A stretch of DNA of 9,321 nt from Ureibacillus thermophilus (GCF_042657185.1 NZ_JBHSNN010000035.1), one strand, 5' to 3'; positions 1 through 7,269 are shown, numbered from the stretch's first letter. Program-made: numbers and translations. Notes: a model not told the origin generated them from the letters alone.

Positions 1-2
1 GA

Positions 3-155
3 TTACGAAAAGGCAACAATGCATCAGTAATCGTAAGTAAGATTATATCACAAAGACCTGGCGAAAAAAATAGAAATCGTGAGGTCTATTTGTCATGCGA
101 AAATTTATTTTGGAAGGAAGGGGTACCCCTTCCTTCCAAAATAAAATCTATGTGA
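3..155 (+). CDS. Possible C-terminal end of a truncated upstream gene (hypothetical)
   Basis: A reading frame is open from the left window edge to a TGA at 153-155, about 50 codons. Its central part reads SVIVSKIISQRPGEKNR and EVYLSCENLFW, a mixed composition plausible for a real protein. The last ~15 codons run through the 42-bp palindrome, so the frame could also be a chance opening. The other two + frames stop within the first 40 bases. I recognise no family. With no start visible and no homology search possible, this is a weak call. Confidence 0.2.
   Translation, partial: LRKGNNASVIVSKIISQRPGEKNRNREVYLSCENLFWKEGVPLPSKIKSM
104..145. repeat. Perfect 42-bp palindrome (21-bp arms, no loop)
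   Basis: Every base from 104 to 124 pairs with 145 to 125. The centre is GGGGTACCCC, flanked by GGAAGGAA/TTCCTTCC and outer A/T arms. As RNA it would form a very stable hairpin. There is no clear T-tract after either arm, so it is not a textbook intrinsic terminator, although it could stop transcription in both directions. Other readings are a protein-binding site for a symmetric factor or the scar of a mobile element. The symmetry is seen directly; the role is unknown. Confidence 0.85.
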
Positions 156-198
156 ACCAAATTATTTAATAAAAAACACTTGACTAGAGGTAAGAAGG

Positions 199-233
199 GG
201 CTGTCCAGAAAGTCGAACACTTTCTGAACAGCC
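199..233. repeat. Imperfect hairpin resembling IS-end/terminator stems
   Basis: GGCTGTCCAGAAAGT (199-213) pairs with ACTTTCTGAACAGCC (219-233) around a 5-nt loop, with one mismatch (205/227). GGGGCTGTCC-type stems with an AAAGT core are familiar at the ends of some transposase genes in Bacilli (IS1182-like elements), recalled from general knowledge and not verified. No transposase reading frame is adjacent, so if it derives from an insertion sequence only a remnant is left. The following sequence is not T-rich enough for a confident terminator. Confidence 0.6.
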
Positions 234-283
234 TTACTACTTATAGTAATATTCTCTTAAAAACTTTCCCTGCGGTGGTCACA

Positions 284-349
284 AAACGCGCCTTTTCGTC
301 GCAATTATCTGCGGCAAAAACTCTAGCGAAAGCCGCAAAGGGGGCGTTT
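284..349. repeat. GC-rich island with nested inverted repeats
   Basis: AAACGCGCC (284-292) is complementary to GGGGCGTTT (341-349) at 8 of 9 positions, and inside it TGCGGC (310-315) is perfectly complementary to GCCGCA (332-337). The block is much richer in GC than its surroundings. It could be a structured RNA, a dispersed repeat, or a degraded mobile-element end. No promoter or terminator clearly frames it. Confidence 0.45.
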
Positions 350-434
350 CAAAATGACTTTGATATACTCCCTTTTTTATCAGAAATACGCAATAGAGCA
401 AAGAAAAGGGATAGTACGATTTGCATAGAAAACC

Positions 435-463
435 TTAAAATTCCGAAAAAATTATCCGATAAT
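435..463 (+). promoter_or_regulatory. Weak candidate promoter for the 505-840 gene
   Basis: TTAAAA (435-440) and GATAAT (458-463) are separated by 17 bp and lie about 40 bases before the start codon. The -10 matches 5 of 6 consensus positions and the -35 matches 4 of 6. In such AT-rich DNA this match is easily due to chance. Confidence 0.25.
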
Positions 464-504
464 AAAATAAAATTATAGGAAAAAGGAAGGGGAGGTGAGT
501 GTCA

Positions 505-840
505 GTGAGAACTTCACGTATTCAATCGGTTGTAAACGGCACTTATGCAAGGCGTTTTTTGCAATCCAAGCATGATCAGCCATTTATTATAAATGATGGA
601 GGCGGCCACTCTTTTTCGAGAAACCCTCGCCAGCAGCAAAAAAATCAAAAGAAAAAAACTGCACAAAACCATATGCCGGCTGTTTTAAACCGCAATCCAA
701 AGAGAATGTGGCTGATTGGGCAGCCCCTTGATGGCAAATCAATGGAACAAATGAGAAGAAGGATATTGGAACATCAAATGAGGATTCAGAGGGCGAGAAA
801 TAAGGAAGTTCTCATTCGCACTTACCGCACTTCTATTTAA
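505..840 (+). CDS. Small, strongly basic hypothetical protein (~111 aa)
   Basis: I do not recognise this protein. A strong Shine-Dalgarno GGAGG sits at 491-495. I prefer GTG at 505 (9-nt spacing) over the in-frame GTG at 499, which leaves only 3 nt. The product has about 24 Lys+Arg against 6 Asp+Glu. Its middle (about residues 38-60) is low-complexity, rich in Gln, Asn and Lys. The C-terminal third (from about RMWLIGQPLDGKSMEQM) looks helical and Arg-rich. No signal peptide, membrane segment or Cys/His metal motif is visible. The charge would suit nucleic-acid or ribosome binding, but that is only inference. It appears monocistronic: a terminator follows at 883-908 and the next gene begins 230 bases on. 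The good ribosome site and terminator support a real gene. Confidence 0.65.
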   Translation: MRTSRIQSVVNGTYARRFLQSKHDQPFIINDGGGHSFSRNPRQQQKNQKKKTAQNHMPAVLNRNPKRMWLIGQPLDGKSMEQMRRRILEHQMRIQRARNKEVLIRTYRTSI

Positions 841-882
841 GATTTATAGAGAAATGAATATAGGTTTAAATATTTTCGGAGG

Positions 883-908
883 GCGAAGTGAATGAACTTC
901 GCTTTTTT
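883..908 (+). terminator. Rho-independent terminator after the 505-840 gene
   Basis: GCGAAGT (883-889) pairs perfectly with ACTTCGC (896-902) around a 6-nt loop and is followed directly by six T residues. It separates the small basic-protein gene from the MoxR operon. Confidence 0.85.
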
Positions 909-982
909 GTTTATATTTTCGGAAAAAGGTGGAAAATATGTTAGTGTAAAATAACAAATGAATGGCTGTAAAGGTAATATAG

Positions 983-1012
983 TTGTTTTTTATCCAAACT
1001 ATCGTTTATGCT
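983..1012 (+). promoter_or_regulatory. Weak candidate promoter for the MoxR operon
   Basis: TTGTTT (983-988) and TATGCT (1007-1012) are 18 bp apart, in the only gap where a promoter for the following three genes is expected (909-1070). The match to sigma-A consensus is poor at both elements. An alternative sigma factor or activator is possible. I saw no better pair in the gap. Confidence 0.25.
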
Positions 1013-1070
1013 TTAAATAAATAATTTCACGTAAATTCTGACTTTTTCTCGGGTTTCAGGAGGATAATTT

Positions 1071-2015
1071 ATGCATAAAACAATCGAAAAGATCATTCAA
1101 AACATAGAAAAAGTAATGATCGGGAAACGGGAAGTGGCTGAACTGAGCCTTGTTGCCCTGCTTGCCGGTGGGCATGTATTGCTTGAAGACGTGCCAGGGG
1201 TCGGAAAAACAATGATGGTGCGCGCCCTTGCCAAATCCGTGCGCGCGGAGTTTAAAAGAATCCAATTTACGCCAGACTTATTACCTTCAGATGTACTGGG
1301 CGTTTCTATATATAATCCAAAAACATTGCAGTTTGAGTTCAGACCGGGTCCGATTGTCGGAAATATTATTTTAGCCGATGAAATTAACCGAACATCCCCA
1401 AAAACTCAATCGGCTTTACTTGAATGTATGGAAGAATCATCTGTAAGCGTCGATGGAGAAGTTATTCAGCTGCCAAAGCCATTTTTTGTGATGGCAACGC
1501 AAAACCCAGTCGAATATGAAGGTACATTTCCATTGCCGGAAGCTCAATTGGATCGCTTTTTAATGAAAATCCGTATGGGGTATCCGACAGTATCAGAGGA
1601 AATTGAAATTTTAAGACGGGTTGAAAAAACTTCTCCAATCCAGACTTTGGAATCAGTTATTACGATTGAGGAATTATTGAATTTGCAAGAAGAAGCAAGA
1701 AATGTTTATGTGGATGATGCAGTCAAAGAATATATCGTTCAATTAGCTCGTGCAACTAGAACGAATGCAAATGTATATTTGGGAGTCAGCCCTCGTGGAA
1801 CGGTAGCATTAATGCGGGCTTCCCAAGCTTATGCCAAAATGCATGATCGAGATTTTGTCAAACCAGATGATGTTCAATATTTAGCACCTTTTGTTTTTGG
1901 CCATCGCATGATTTTAAAACCAGAAGCGCGATATGAAGGGGTAACAGTGGAAGTAATCATCAACAATATCATTGTCGATTCTGTTGTTCCAATCAAAAGG
2001 TTTATAGAGAGATGA
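1071..2015 (+). CDS. yeaC: MoxR-family AAA+ ATPase (YeaC-like)
   Basis: A cytoplasmic AAA+ ATPase of the MoxR subgroup, thought to act as a chaperone that remodels partner proteins, often with a DUF58 or von Willebrand A-type partner encoded next door. Its 314 residues are a normal length. Visible motifs are Walker A VPGVGKT (41-47), Walker B IILADEINR (99-107), sensor-1 ATQNP (142-146), the EAQLDRF segment (157-163) and sensor-2-like SPRG (240-243), followed by the helical lid. The start is fixed by AGGAGG at 1058-1063, 7 nt before the ATG. The stop overlaps the next start (ATGA, 2012-2015), implying translational coupling. Motifs are intact, so it should hydrolyse ATP. The client protein is unknown. 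The order matches yeaC-yeaD-yebA of B. subtilis, hence the symbol. Confidence 0.93.
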   Translation: MHKTIEKIIQNIEKVMIGKREVAELSLVALLAGGHVLLEDVPGVGKTMMVRALAKSVRAEFKRIQFTPDLLPSDVLGVSIYNPKTLQFEFRPGPIVGNIILADEINRTSPKTQSALLECMEESSVSVDGEVIQLPKPFFVMATQNPVEYEGTFPLPEAQLDRFLMKIRMGYPTVSEEIEILRRVEKTSPIQTLESVITIEELLNLQEEARNVYVDDAVKEYIVQLARATRTNANVYLGVSPRGTVALMRASQAYAKMHDRDFVKPDDVQYLAPFVFGHRMILKPEARYEGVTVEVIINNIIVDSVVPIKRFIER

Positions 2016-3190
2016 ACATGTGGAAAGGAATGCTGAATAAGTTCGGCCGCGTTATCGTCAATCTTATATTAATTGCTGCCACCTTTAGTTATGCCATGTT
2101 TCAAGGGGGCTTTGTCAGCTGGTTTCTATTTTATACATTAATACCATTTTTGCTTTATTCCATCCTCCTAAACTTTGTTCCCCTTCATATCGAAGAAGTT
2201 TCCAGGGAAGTTCAACCAGCTAAACTGGCTAGAGGCGATAAAGCGTCTGTCATGATTCGTTTTAAAAATAAAACATGGTTTCCTTTGGCTTTTCTTACAG
2301 TTGGGGAAATTGGACTGAACGATCATATTGTTGGAAAAAGTACAAATATATTTTTTGTAGGTTTTAAAAGAAACTTTTCTTGGAGTTATGAAATTCCTGA
2401 ATTGGAACGGGGGATAATTGAATTTTCCGCCCTTCAGTTTACCGTTACCGATTTTTTTGGTTGGACAGTGCGCCATAAATTCATTCCTTTAAAACAAACG
2501 GTCATCGTTTATCCAAAAATCACAAAGATCAAATATGGAAAAGTTGAACGTCAATTCGATCAAGGAGGCATGCTTTCTCCTTTTCATTTTGTAAAAGATA
2601 CTTCCCTCGTTACAAGTGTCAGAGATTATCAAGCAGGGGACCGTTTTTCTTGGATTCACTGGAAGTCTTTTGCTAAGGATGAAACATTAAGGACAAAAGA
2701 TTTTGAAGTGCGGCACAGCCAAGAAGTATTGTTAGTATTAGACGCTACAGTGAATAGGCATTTTGAAGATGCGGTGGATTTGGCGGCTTCTGTGTTGCAG
2801 ACCATTGTTGAAAACAACGGGGATGTGTCATTTTATATAGCAGGAAAGGAACGGGCATTTTATCCTCAAATTAAACGCGGGCAATTTGAAAAAGTGATGC
2901 AGCAATTATCGATTGTACAAGCATATGATTCAAATAATATTGAACTCTTGCTAACGAAAGAAGGAAAGACGTTAGATTCTTCCATTCTTTTATTTACAGG
3001 CGAACTCAGCGACTCTTTAAGAAGCTTTTTTAAAAATCATGGAAAAAAATCAAAAGGCATCGTTTGTTTTGTTCTTTCATCTGAACAGGAAATGGAGGAG
3101 CGGATTAAAGAAAACTATTACAACGTAAAAATAGTTCCCATTACTAAAGCAATGTTCCCTGATGTCTTCACGGAGGTGTTAAGACCGTGA
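2012..3190 (+). CDS. yeaD: DUF58 family membrane-anchored protein (YeaD-like)
   Basis: This 392-residue protein has two predicted membrane helices near its N-terminus (about 12-29 and 33-56), then a beta-rich region, then the DUF58 signature RDYQAGDRFSWIHWKSFAK (204-222). That signature lies just before a von Willebrand A-like segment starting LLVLDAT (240-246). DUF58 proteins are nearly always encoded beside a MoxR ATPase and are regarded as its partner or substrate; the exact function is not settled. It starts in the ATGA overlap with the upstream gene. A second ATG six bases on (2018) is a possible alternative, since no strong ribosome site precedes either. The stop overlaps the next gene by 4 nt (GTGA). 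Confidence 0.9.
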   Translation: MNMWKGMLNKFGRVIVNLILIAATFSYAMFQGGFVSWFLFYTLIPFLLYSILLNFVPLHIEEVSREVQPAKLARGDKASVMIRFKNKTWFPLAFLTVGEIGLNDHIVGKSTNIFFVGFKRNFSWSYEIPELERGIIEFSALQFTVTDFFGWTVRHKFIPLKQTVIVYPKITKIKYGKVERQFDQGGMLSPFHFVKDTSLVTSVRDYQAGDRFSWIHWKSFAKDETLRTKDFEVRHSQEVLLVLDATVNRHFEDAVDLAASVLQTIVENNGDVSFYIAGKERAFYPQIKRGQFEKVMQQLSIVQAYDSNNIELLLTKEGKTLDSSILLFTGELSDSLRSFFKNHGKKSKGIVCFVLSSEQEMEERIKENYYNVKIVPITKAMFPDVFTEVLRP

Positions 3191-5355
3191 AATATGAAGT
3201 ATTCAATAAACTAGAGCTTGCATTCTATTATATTCTTATTTTTTTCATATTGCGGGAATGGCTTTTGCCCATCATGATGTTGACCGGAATGGGGTATGTG
3301 GATTTAATCCTCTTATTTATTGTGTTATGTCTCTTGATTAGTTTGTTCCGCATTCCTTTTTATATTTCGTGGTTTGTAAAAATTGCCTATATTTCATGGT
3401 TTGTTATTTATGTATACAGCGGTTATTCTTTTTTTTCGAATGAAGCCATCCAATTTCTGTTGAATGAGATGTTCTATAATCTTGATTTAATCATTCAAGG
3501 GAACTTCTTTTATATTACCAATGTTTTTCAATCGGTCTTATTTTTCCTTCTCATGTGGATGCTAATCTACATCGTCCATTATTGGTTGACGATTCGGCTG
3601 AACATCTTTTACTTCCTTGTGTTGACGGTTGTTTTCATTGGAATTTTAGATACCTTTACAGAATACGACGGAACAGTGCCCATTGTAAAAGTGGTGCTGC
3701 TTGGATTATTGATGCTTGTGTTTTTATTCGTTAAAAAACTGATGCTGCAATCAGGCGTCCCTTTTTATTGGCACAAATATTTCCAACTTGTACTGCCCAT
3801 TCTTGTAGTGATTGGGCTCGTCGGTATTGTAGCTACTGTGCTGCCGAAAGCCGCTCCTCAATGGCCGGATCCGGTGCCGTATATTAAATCCGTTGCGAAA
3901 CAGGGAAGCCTTTTTGAAAAAACGGCGAAAAAAGTTGGATATGACGAAGATGATTCGACTCTCGGAGGATCTTTTATCGGCGATGATACCGTCGTTTTTT
4001 TGGCCCATGCCACATCAAAACAATATTGGCGGGTGGAAACAAAAGATGTGTATACATCAAAGGGATGGGAAACATCGGAGGATTATGTTTTAGAGCAGCA
4101 AATTTCTTATGGCGAGACGATTCATCATTCATTGCCGGTGGGACCAGAGGAGAAAAAACAATTTGCCCACATTGAACAGAAGTATCCATACGATTTCATT
4201 ATTCAACCATATGGATTGATTTCCGTTCAAGTCAGCGATAAAGTCGCGAATCAAGTCAATATGACGATGAATTTGCAGACGGAGAAAATTTCGACTGATT
4301 ATACAGGGGACTATATGTATCATTTTGAATACAGCACCCCAGAGTATTTGTATAGCGATTTAACATCGACAATTCAGCGGCCGATTGATGAAAGCATTAA
4401 AGAAAAATATTTGCAGCTGCCGGATACTCTTCCCCGAAGAGTAATCGATTTGGCAAAGGAAATTGTGGAAGGCAAAGAAAATGATTATGCAAAAGCGCGG
4501 GCAATCGAAAGCTATTTTGCAACAAATGGTTTCCGTTATGAAACGGAAGGGGTGCCTGTTCCGGAAGAAGGACAAGATTATGTTGATCAGTTTTTATTTG
4601 AAACGAAATATGGCTACTGCGATAACTTTTCAACGGCAATGGTGGTGATGCTGCGCGCGGTGGGAATACCTGCGCGGTGGGTGAAAGGATTCGCTGGGGG
4701 AGAAGTCGTTTCGAGCGATGGCGAGTTAAAAACTTATGAAATTACAAATAATGATGCCCATTCTTGGGTGGAAGCATATATACCGAAAGTCGGCTGGGTT
4801 CCTTTTGAGCCAACGATAGGATTTACAACAAACCGCAATATTCAATATGATTTTGAAACCGATGCCTACCAAGATGAAATGTTGACAGTGGATGAAGATA
4901 CAAAACCAGAGCAACAAAAAGATGACCAAGAAGAAGTCGCAAATAAAAACAATGGCGAATTCGCAAGTTTCATGAATTTCATCAATTCTTTGCTCCATTT
5001 CTTCAAATATGGATTGATTGCTTTAGTCATTGCGGGGATTATTTTGTTCCTTTCCCGCAAAAGATGGCTGCCAAAATGGTACAGCCGATGGTTAAAAAAT
5101 CAACAGATTGATAAAACAAATTTTGAAAAGATTTATTTGAGACTGCTAAAAATGTTAGAATTAAAAGGGTTGAAACGGAAGGATGGCCAAACACTGCAGA
5201 ATTTTGCAAAAGAAGTGGACAACCTTTTAGATTCTCCATATATGTCGCAAATTACAGAAGCGTATGAAAAATATATTTATGGGAATAAAACGGAAGTCGA
5301 TTTTGAAAAAATGAAAGAATGTTGGGAAAATTTAATCAATCGTGCTAATGGTTGA
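3187..5355 (+). CDS. yebA: Membrane protein with extracytoplasmic transglutaminase-like domain and C-terminal DUF4129 (YebA/TgpA-like)
   Basis: This 722-residue protein has about seven hydrophobic helices in residues 11-220, an extracytoplasmic region (about 221-603), one more helix (about 604-623) and a charged ~100-residue cytosolic tail resembling DUF4129. The transglutaminase-like core carries Cys478 in KYGYCDNFSTAM, His525 in NNDAHSWVEAY and Glu541 in PFEPTIGF, where the acidic triad residue is often Asp (DPT) in other members. I recall FEPT as usual for Firmicutes versions. An acidic, Gln-rich linker (about 557-585) joins the core to the last helix. The start is GTG at 3187, with GGAGGTG at 3172-3178 and 8-nt spacing, overlapping the previous stop. 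Together with MoxR and DUF58 it forms a conserved envelope module. The substrate is unknown; peptide hydrolysis or crosslinking at the cell wall is inference. Confidence 0.9.
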   Translation: MKYEVFNKLELAFYYILIFFILREWLLPIMMLTGMGYVDLILLFIVLCLLISLFRIPFYISWFVKIAYISWFVIYVYSGYSFFSNEAIQFLLNEMFYNLDLIIQGNFFYITNVFQSVLFFLLMWMLIYIVHYWLTIRLNIFYFLVLTVVFIGILDTFTEYDGTVPIVKVVLLGLLMLVFLFVKKLMLQSGVPFYWHKYFQLVLPILVVIGLVGIVATVLPKAAPQWPDPVPYIKSVAKQGSLFEKTAKKVGYDEDDSTLGGSFIGDDTVVFLAHATSKQYWRVETKDVYTSKGWETSEDYVLEQQISYGETIHHSLPVGPEEKKQFAHIEQKYPYDFIIQPYGLISVQVSDKVANQVNMTMNLQTEKISTDYTGDYMYHFEYSTPEYLYSDLTSTIQRPIDESIKEKYLQLPDTLPRRVIDLAKEIVEGKENDYAKARAIESYFATNGFRYETEGVPVPEEGQDYVDQFLFETKYGYCDNFSTAMVVMLRAVGIPARWVKGFAGGEVVSSDGELKTYEITNNDAHSWVEAYIPKVGWVPFEPTIGFTTNRNIQYDFETDAYQDEMLTVDEDTKPEQQKDDQEEVANKNNGEFASFMNFINSLLHFFKYGLIALVIAGIILFLSRKRWLPKWYSRWLKNQQIDKTNFEKIYLRLLKMLELKGLKRKDGQTLQNFAKEVDNLLDSPYMSQITEAYEKYIYGNKTEVDFEKMKECWENLINRANG

Positions 5356-5389
5356 TTTTAGATGGTAGTAAGAGTAAAATTTAAAAAAT

Positions 5390-5395
5390 TATAAT
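5390..5395 (+). promoter_or_regulatory. Candidate -10 element for guaA
   Basis: A perfect TATAAT lies 27 bases before the guaA start, in the 67-nt gap after the transglutaminase gene. No credible -35 is present at 16-18 bp and there is no TGn extension. It may be a weak promoter, or guaA may be read from upstream, since no terminator is visible in the gap. The gap contains no CGAAC PurR-box core and is too short for a purine aptamer with an expression platform. Confidence 0.35.
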
Positions 5396-5422
5396 GCAGA
5401 AAATTTAGAAGAGGTGTAAAAC

Positions 5423-6967
5423 GTGACTCAATTAAAAGAGCAAGAAAAAATTGTTGTTCTTGACTTCGGAAGCCAATATAACCAATTAATCACTCGCCGC
5501 ATTCGTGAATTTGGCGTATTTTCCGAATTGCTACCCCATACCATTTCTGCAAAAGAAATTAAAGAAATGAACGCTGTAGGAATTATTTTCTCCGGCGGTC
5601 CAAACTCTGTATATGACGAAAATGCTTTTAAAGTAGATGAAGAAATTTTTAATTTAGGACTACCGATTTTAGGTATTTGCTATGGTATGCAATTAATCGC
5701 TCATACTCTCGGCGGAAAAGTGGAAAGTGCGGATACTCGTGAATACGGTAAAGCAGAAATTGAAATCACCAACGATAATCCATTGTTTGGCGACCTTCCA
5801 AAGCAGCAAGTGGTCTGGATGAGCCATGGCGACTTAGTAACAAAACTTCCAGAAGGTTTTGAAACAATTGCAACAAGCCCAAGCTGTCCAATTACTGCTA
5901 TGCAAAATACAGAGCGCAATTACTATGGCGTTCAATTCCATCCAGAAGTGCGCCACTCTGTTTATGGAAATGATATTTTGCGCCGCTTTGTATTCGATAT
6001 TTGCGGTGCAAAAGGCGACTGGACAATGGAAAACTTCATTGAAATGCAGATCCAAAAAATCCGCGAGCAAGTAGGGGACAAAAAAGTTCTTTGCGCCCTT
6101 TCAGGTGGAGTCGATTCATCCGTAGTGGCGGTTTTAATCCATAAAGCGATTGGCGATCAGTTAACTTGTATGTTTGTAGACCATAACTTACTCCGCAAAG
6201 GCGAAGCGGAAAGCGTTATGGAAACATTCGAAGGCAAATTCGGCATGAAAGTGATTAAAATCGATGCCCGCGAGCGCTTCATGAAGAAACTAAAAGGCGT
6301 TTCAGACCCTGAACAAAAACGCAAAATTATCGGAAACGAGTTCATTTATGTTTTCTCTGATGAAGCAAGCAAATTGAAAGATATGGATTTTTTAGCGCAA
6401 GGTACGCTTTATACCGATATCATCGAGTCTGGTACAGCGACAGCTCAAACAATCAAATCCCATCACAATGTGGGCGGCTTGCCAGAAGATATGAAATTCC
6501 AATTAATCGAGCCTTTAAAAACATTGTTTAAAGATGAAGTTCGTGCATTAGGTACTCAATTAGGATTGCCAGATGAAATTGTTTGGCGTCAACCATTCCC
6601 AGGACCTGGTCTTGCCATTCGCGTTCTTGGTGAAGTAACAGAAGAAAAATTGGAAATTGTTCGTGAATCTGATGCCATTTTACGCGAGGAAATTAAAAAA
6701 GCAGGTCTTGACCGCGAAATTTGGCAATACTTCACTGTGCTTCCTGAAATCAAATCTGTTGGTGTCATGGGAGACCAACGCACATATGATTACGCAATCG
6801 GCATTCGTGCAGTTACATCCATTGATGGAATGACTTGCGACTGGGCGCACATTCCTTATGATGTACTTGAAAAAATCTCCACTCGCATCGTCAACGAAGT
6901 ACCGCATGTCAACCGTGTGCTGCTTGATATTACATCTAAGCCGCCTGCTACGATTGAGTGGGAGTAA
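5423..6967 (+). CDS. guaA: GMP synthase (glutamine-hydrolysing), EC 6.3.5.2
   Basis: GuaA converts XMP, ATP and glutamine to GMP in the cytosol, the last step of de novo guanine nucleotide synthesis. Its 514 residues match the family length. The N-terminal class I glutamine amidotransferase domain (about 8-195) shows nucleophile Cys86 in GICYGMQ plus His173 and Glu175 in FHPEV. The ATP-pyrophosphatase domain follows, with P-loop SGGVDSS (227-233). The C-terminal dimerisation and XMP-binding domain has RQPFPGPGLAIR (389-400) and ends in KPPATIEWE. All key residues are intact. The start is GTG at 5423, 6 nt after GAGGTG (5411-5416). It lies 67 nt after the transglutaminase gene and is followed by a strong terminator, so it is probably transcribed alone or as the end of the upstream operon. 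Confidence 0.98.
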   Translation: MTQLKEQEKIVVLDFGSQYNQLITRRIREFGVFSELLPHTISAKEIKEMNAVGIIFSGGPNSVYDENAFKVDEEIFNLGLPILGICYGMQLIAHTLGGKVESADTREYGKAEIEITNDNPLFGDLPKQQVVWMSHGDLVTKLPEGFETIATSPSCPITAMQNTERNYYGVQFHPEVRHSVYGNDILRRFVFDICGAKGDWTMENFIEMQIQKIREQVGDKKVLCALSGGVDSSVVAVLIHKAIGDQLTCMFVDHNLLRKGEAESVMETFEGKFGMKVIKIDARERFMKKLKGVSDPEQKRKIIGNEFIYVFSDEASKLKDMDFLAQGTLYTDIIESGTATAQTIKSHHNVGGLPEDMKFQLIEPLKTLFKDEVRALGTQLGLPDEIVWRQPFPGPGLAIRVLGEVTEEKLEIVRESDAILREEIKKAGLDREIWQYFTVLPEIKSVGVMGDQRTYDYAIGIRAVTSIDGMTCDWAHIPYDVLEKISTRIVNEVPHVNRVLLDITSKPPATIEWE

Positions 6968-7035
6968 TTTCGTACAATGCTAGGTGTTGAGTGAGCATTT
7001 GCTTGTTCACCTGCAACCATTGCCTTTTAAAATAG

Positions 7036-7081
7036 GACTTTCCATTATTCATGTCATTCATGAAAATGGAAGGTCTTTTTT
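7036..7081 (+). terminator. Rho-independent terminator after guaA
   Basis: GACTTTCCATT (7036-7046) pairs with AATGGAAGGTC (7065-7075, one G-T pair), with an inner TCATG/CATGA helix, and is followed by six T residues (7076-7081). An A-rich run before the stem may let it also work from the opposite strand. Confidence 0.9.
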
Positions 7082-7186
7082 ATGGTAATGCATAATGGGA
7101 AGTTGTTACGTTCCCTAGAGAAAAGTATTTTATTTGCAACAAACTGAACGAAATGAATTTTCTCTTAGATGTTTTTGATATACCCC

Positions 7187-7242
7187 AACACTATTTACGA
7201 ACTTTATAATAAAAAAACCGAAAAACGTTCGTGAATAGTATT
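7187..7242 (+). promoter_or_regulatory. Inverted pair of PurR boxes (PurR operator) upstream of pbuG
   Basis: Box 1, ATTTACGAACTTT (7193-7205), matches the B. subtilis PurBox consensus AWWWCCGAACWWT at 12 of 13 positions. Box 2 on the opposite strand (7224-7236, reading ATTCACGAACGTT) keeps the CGAAC core. They are inverted and 18 nt apart, close to the 16-17 nt I recall as typical. The arms extend further: 7187-7202 and the complement of 7227-7242 agree at 14 of 16 positions. Box 2 touches the -35 element at 7241. PurR represses purine genes and is released by PRPP; use by this organism is inference from the sites. Confidence 0.75.
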
Positions 7243-7269
7243 GAAATCCAAAAAAATAGATGCTATATT
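7241..7269 (+). promoter_or_regulatory. pbuG promoter (sigma-A type, extended -10)
   Basis: TTGAAA (7241-7246) and TATATT (7264-7269) are separated by exactly 17 bp, with a TGC extension directly before the -10. Transcription should start near 7276, giving an untranslated leader of about 235 nt that includes the riboswitch. The -35 abuts the second PurR box. Confidence 0.8.

Larger units (their letters stand above)
1..504. other. Left flank without a convincing complete gene
   Basis: This AT-rich stretch precedes the first well-supported ribosome binding site and contains no complete gene I would accept. It holds a possible gene tail entering from the left, a 42-bp perfect palindrome, an imperfect hairpin resembling insertion-sequence ends, and a GC-rich island with nested inverted repeats, each listed separately. 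A frame starting with GTG at 275 stays open to 478, but it has no Shine-Dalgarno sequence and overlaps the inverted-repeat island, so I do not call it a gene. The density of inverted repeats suggests eroded mobile DNA or a repeat family, which is inference only. Confidence 0.5.

Noticed and set aside
42..50. Minus-strand TATAAT with a TGA extension, a possible promoter reading out of the left edge
   Set aside because: No -35 element is present at the right distance and the downstream target lies outside the window, so it cannot be supported.
275..478. A 67-codon open frame starting with GTG
   Set aside because: It has no Shine-Dalgarno sequence, it overlaps the inverted-repeat island, and its composition shows no recognisable domain.
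1056..1265. Minus-strand open frame over the start of the MoxR gene
   Set aside because: It is the complement of a well-conserved coding sequence and has no ribosome site or family features. The same applies to the other antisense frames across the window.
6981..7012. AGGTG/CACCT hairpin just after guaA
   Set aside because: Only five outer pairs and a loose interior, with no T-tract; the real terminator is the one at 7036-7081.
7117..7165. Inverted repeat AGAGAAAA/TTTTCTCT between guaA and the PurR boxes
   Set aside because: The 33-nt loop and low-complexity arms in AT-rich DNA make it unremarkable; no function can be argued.
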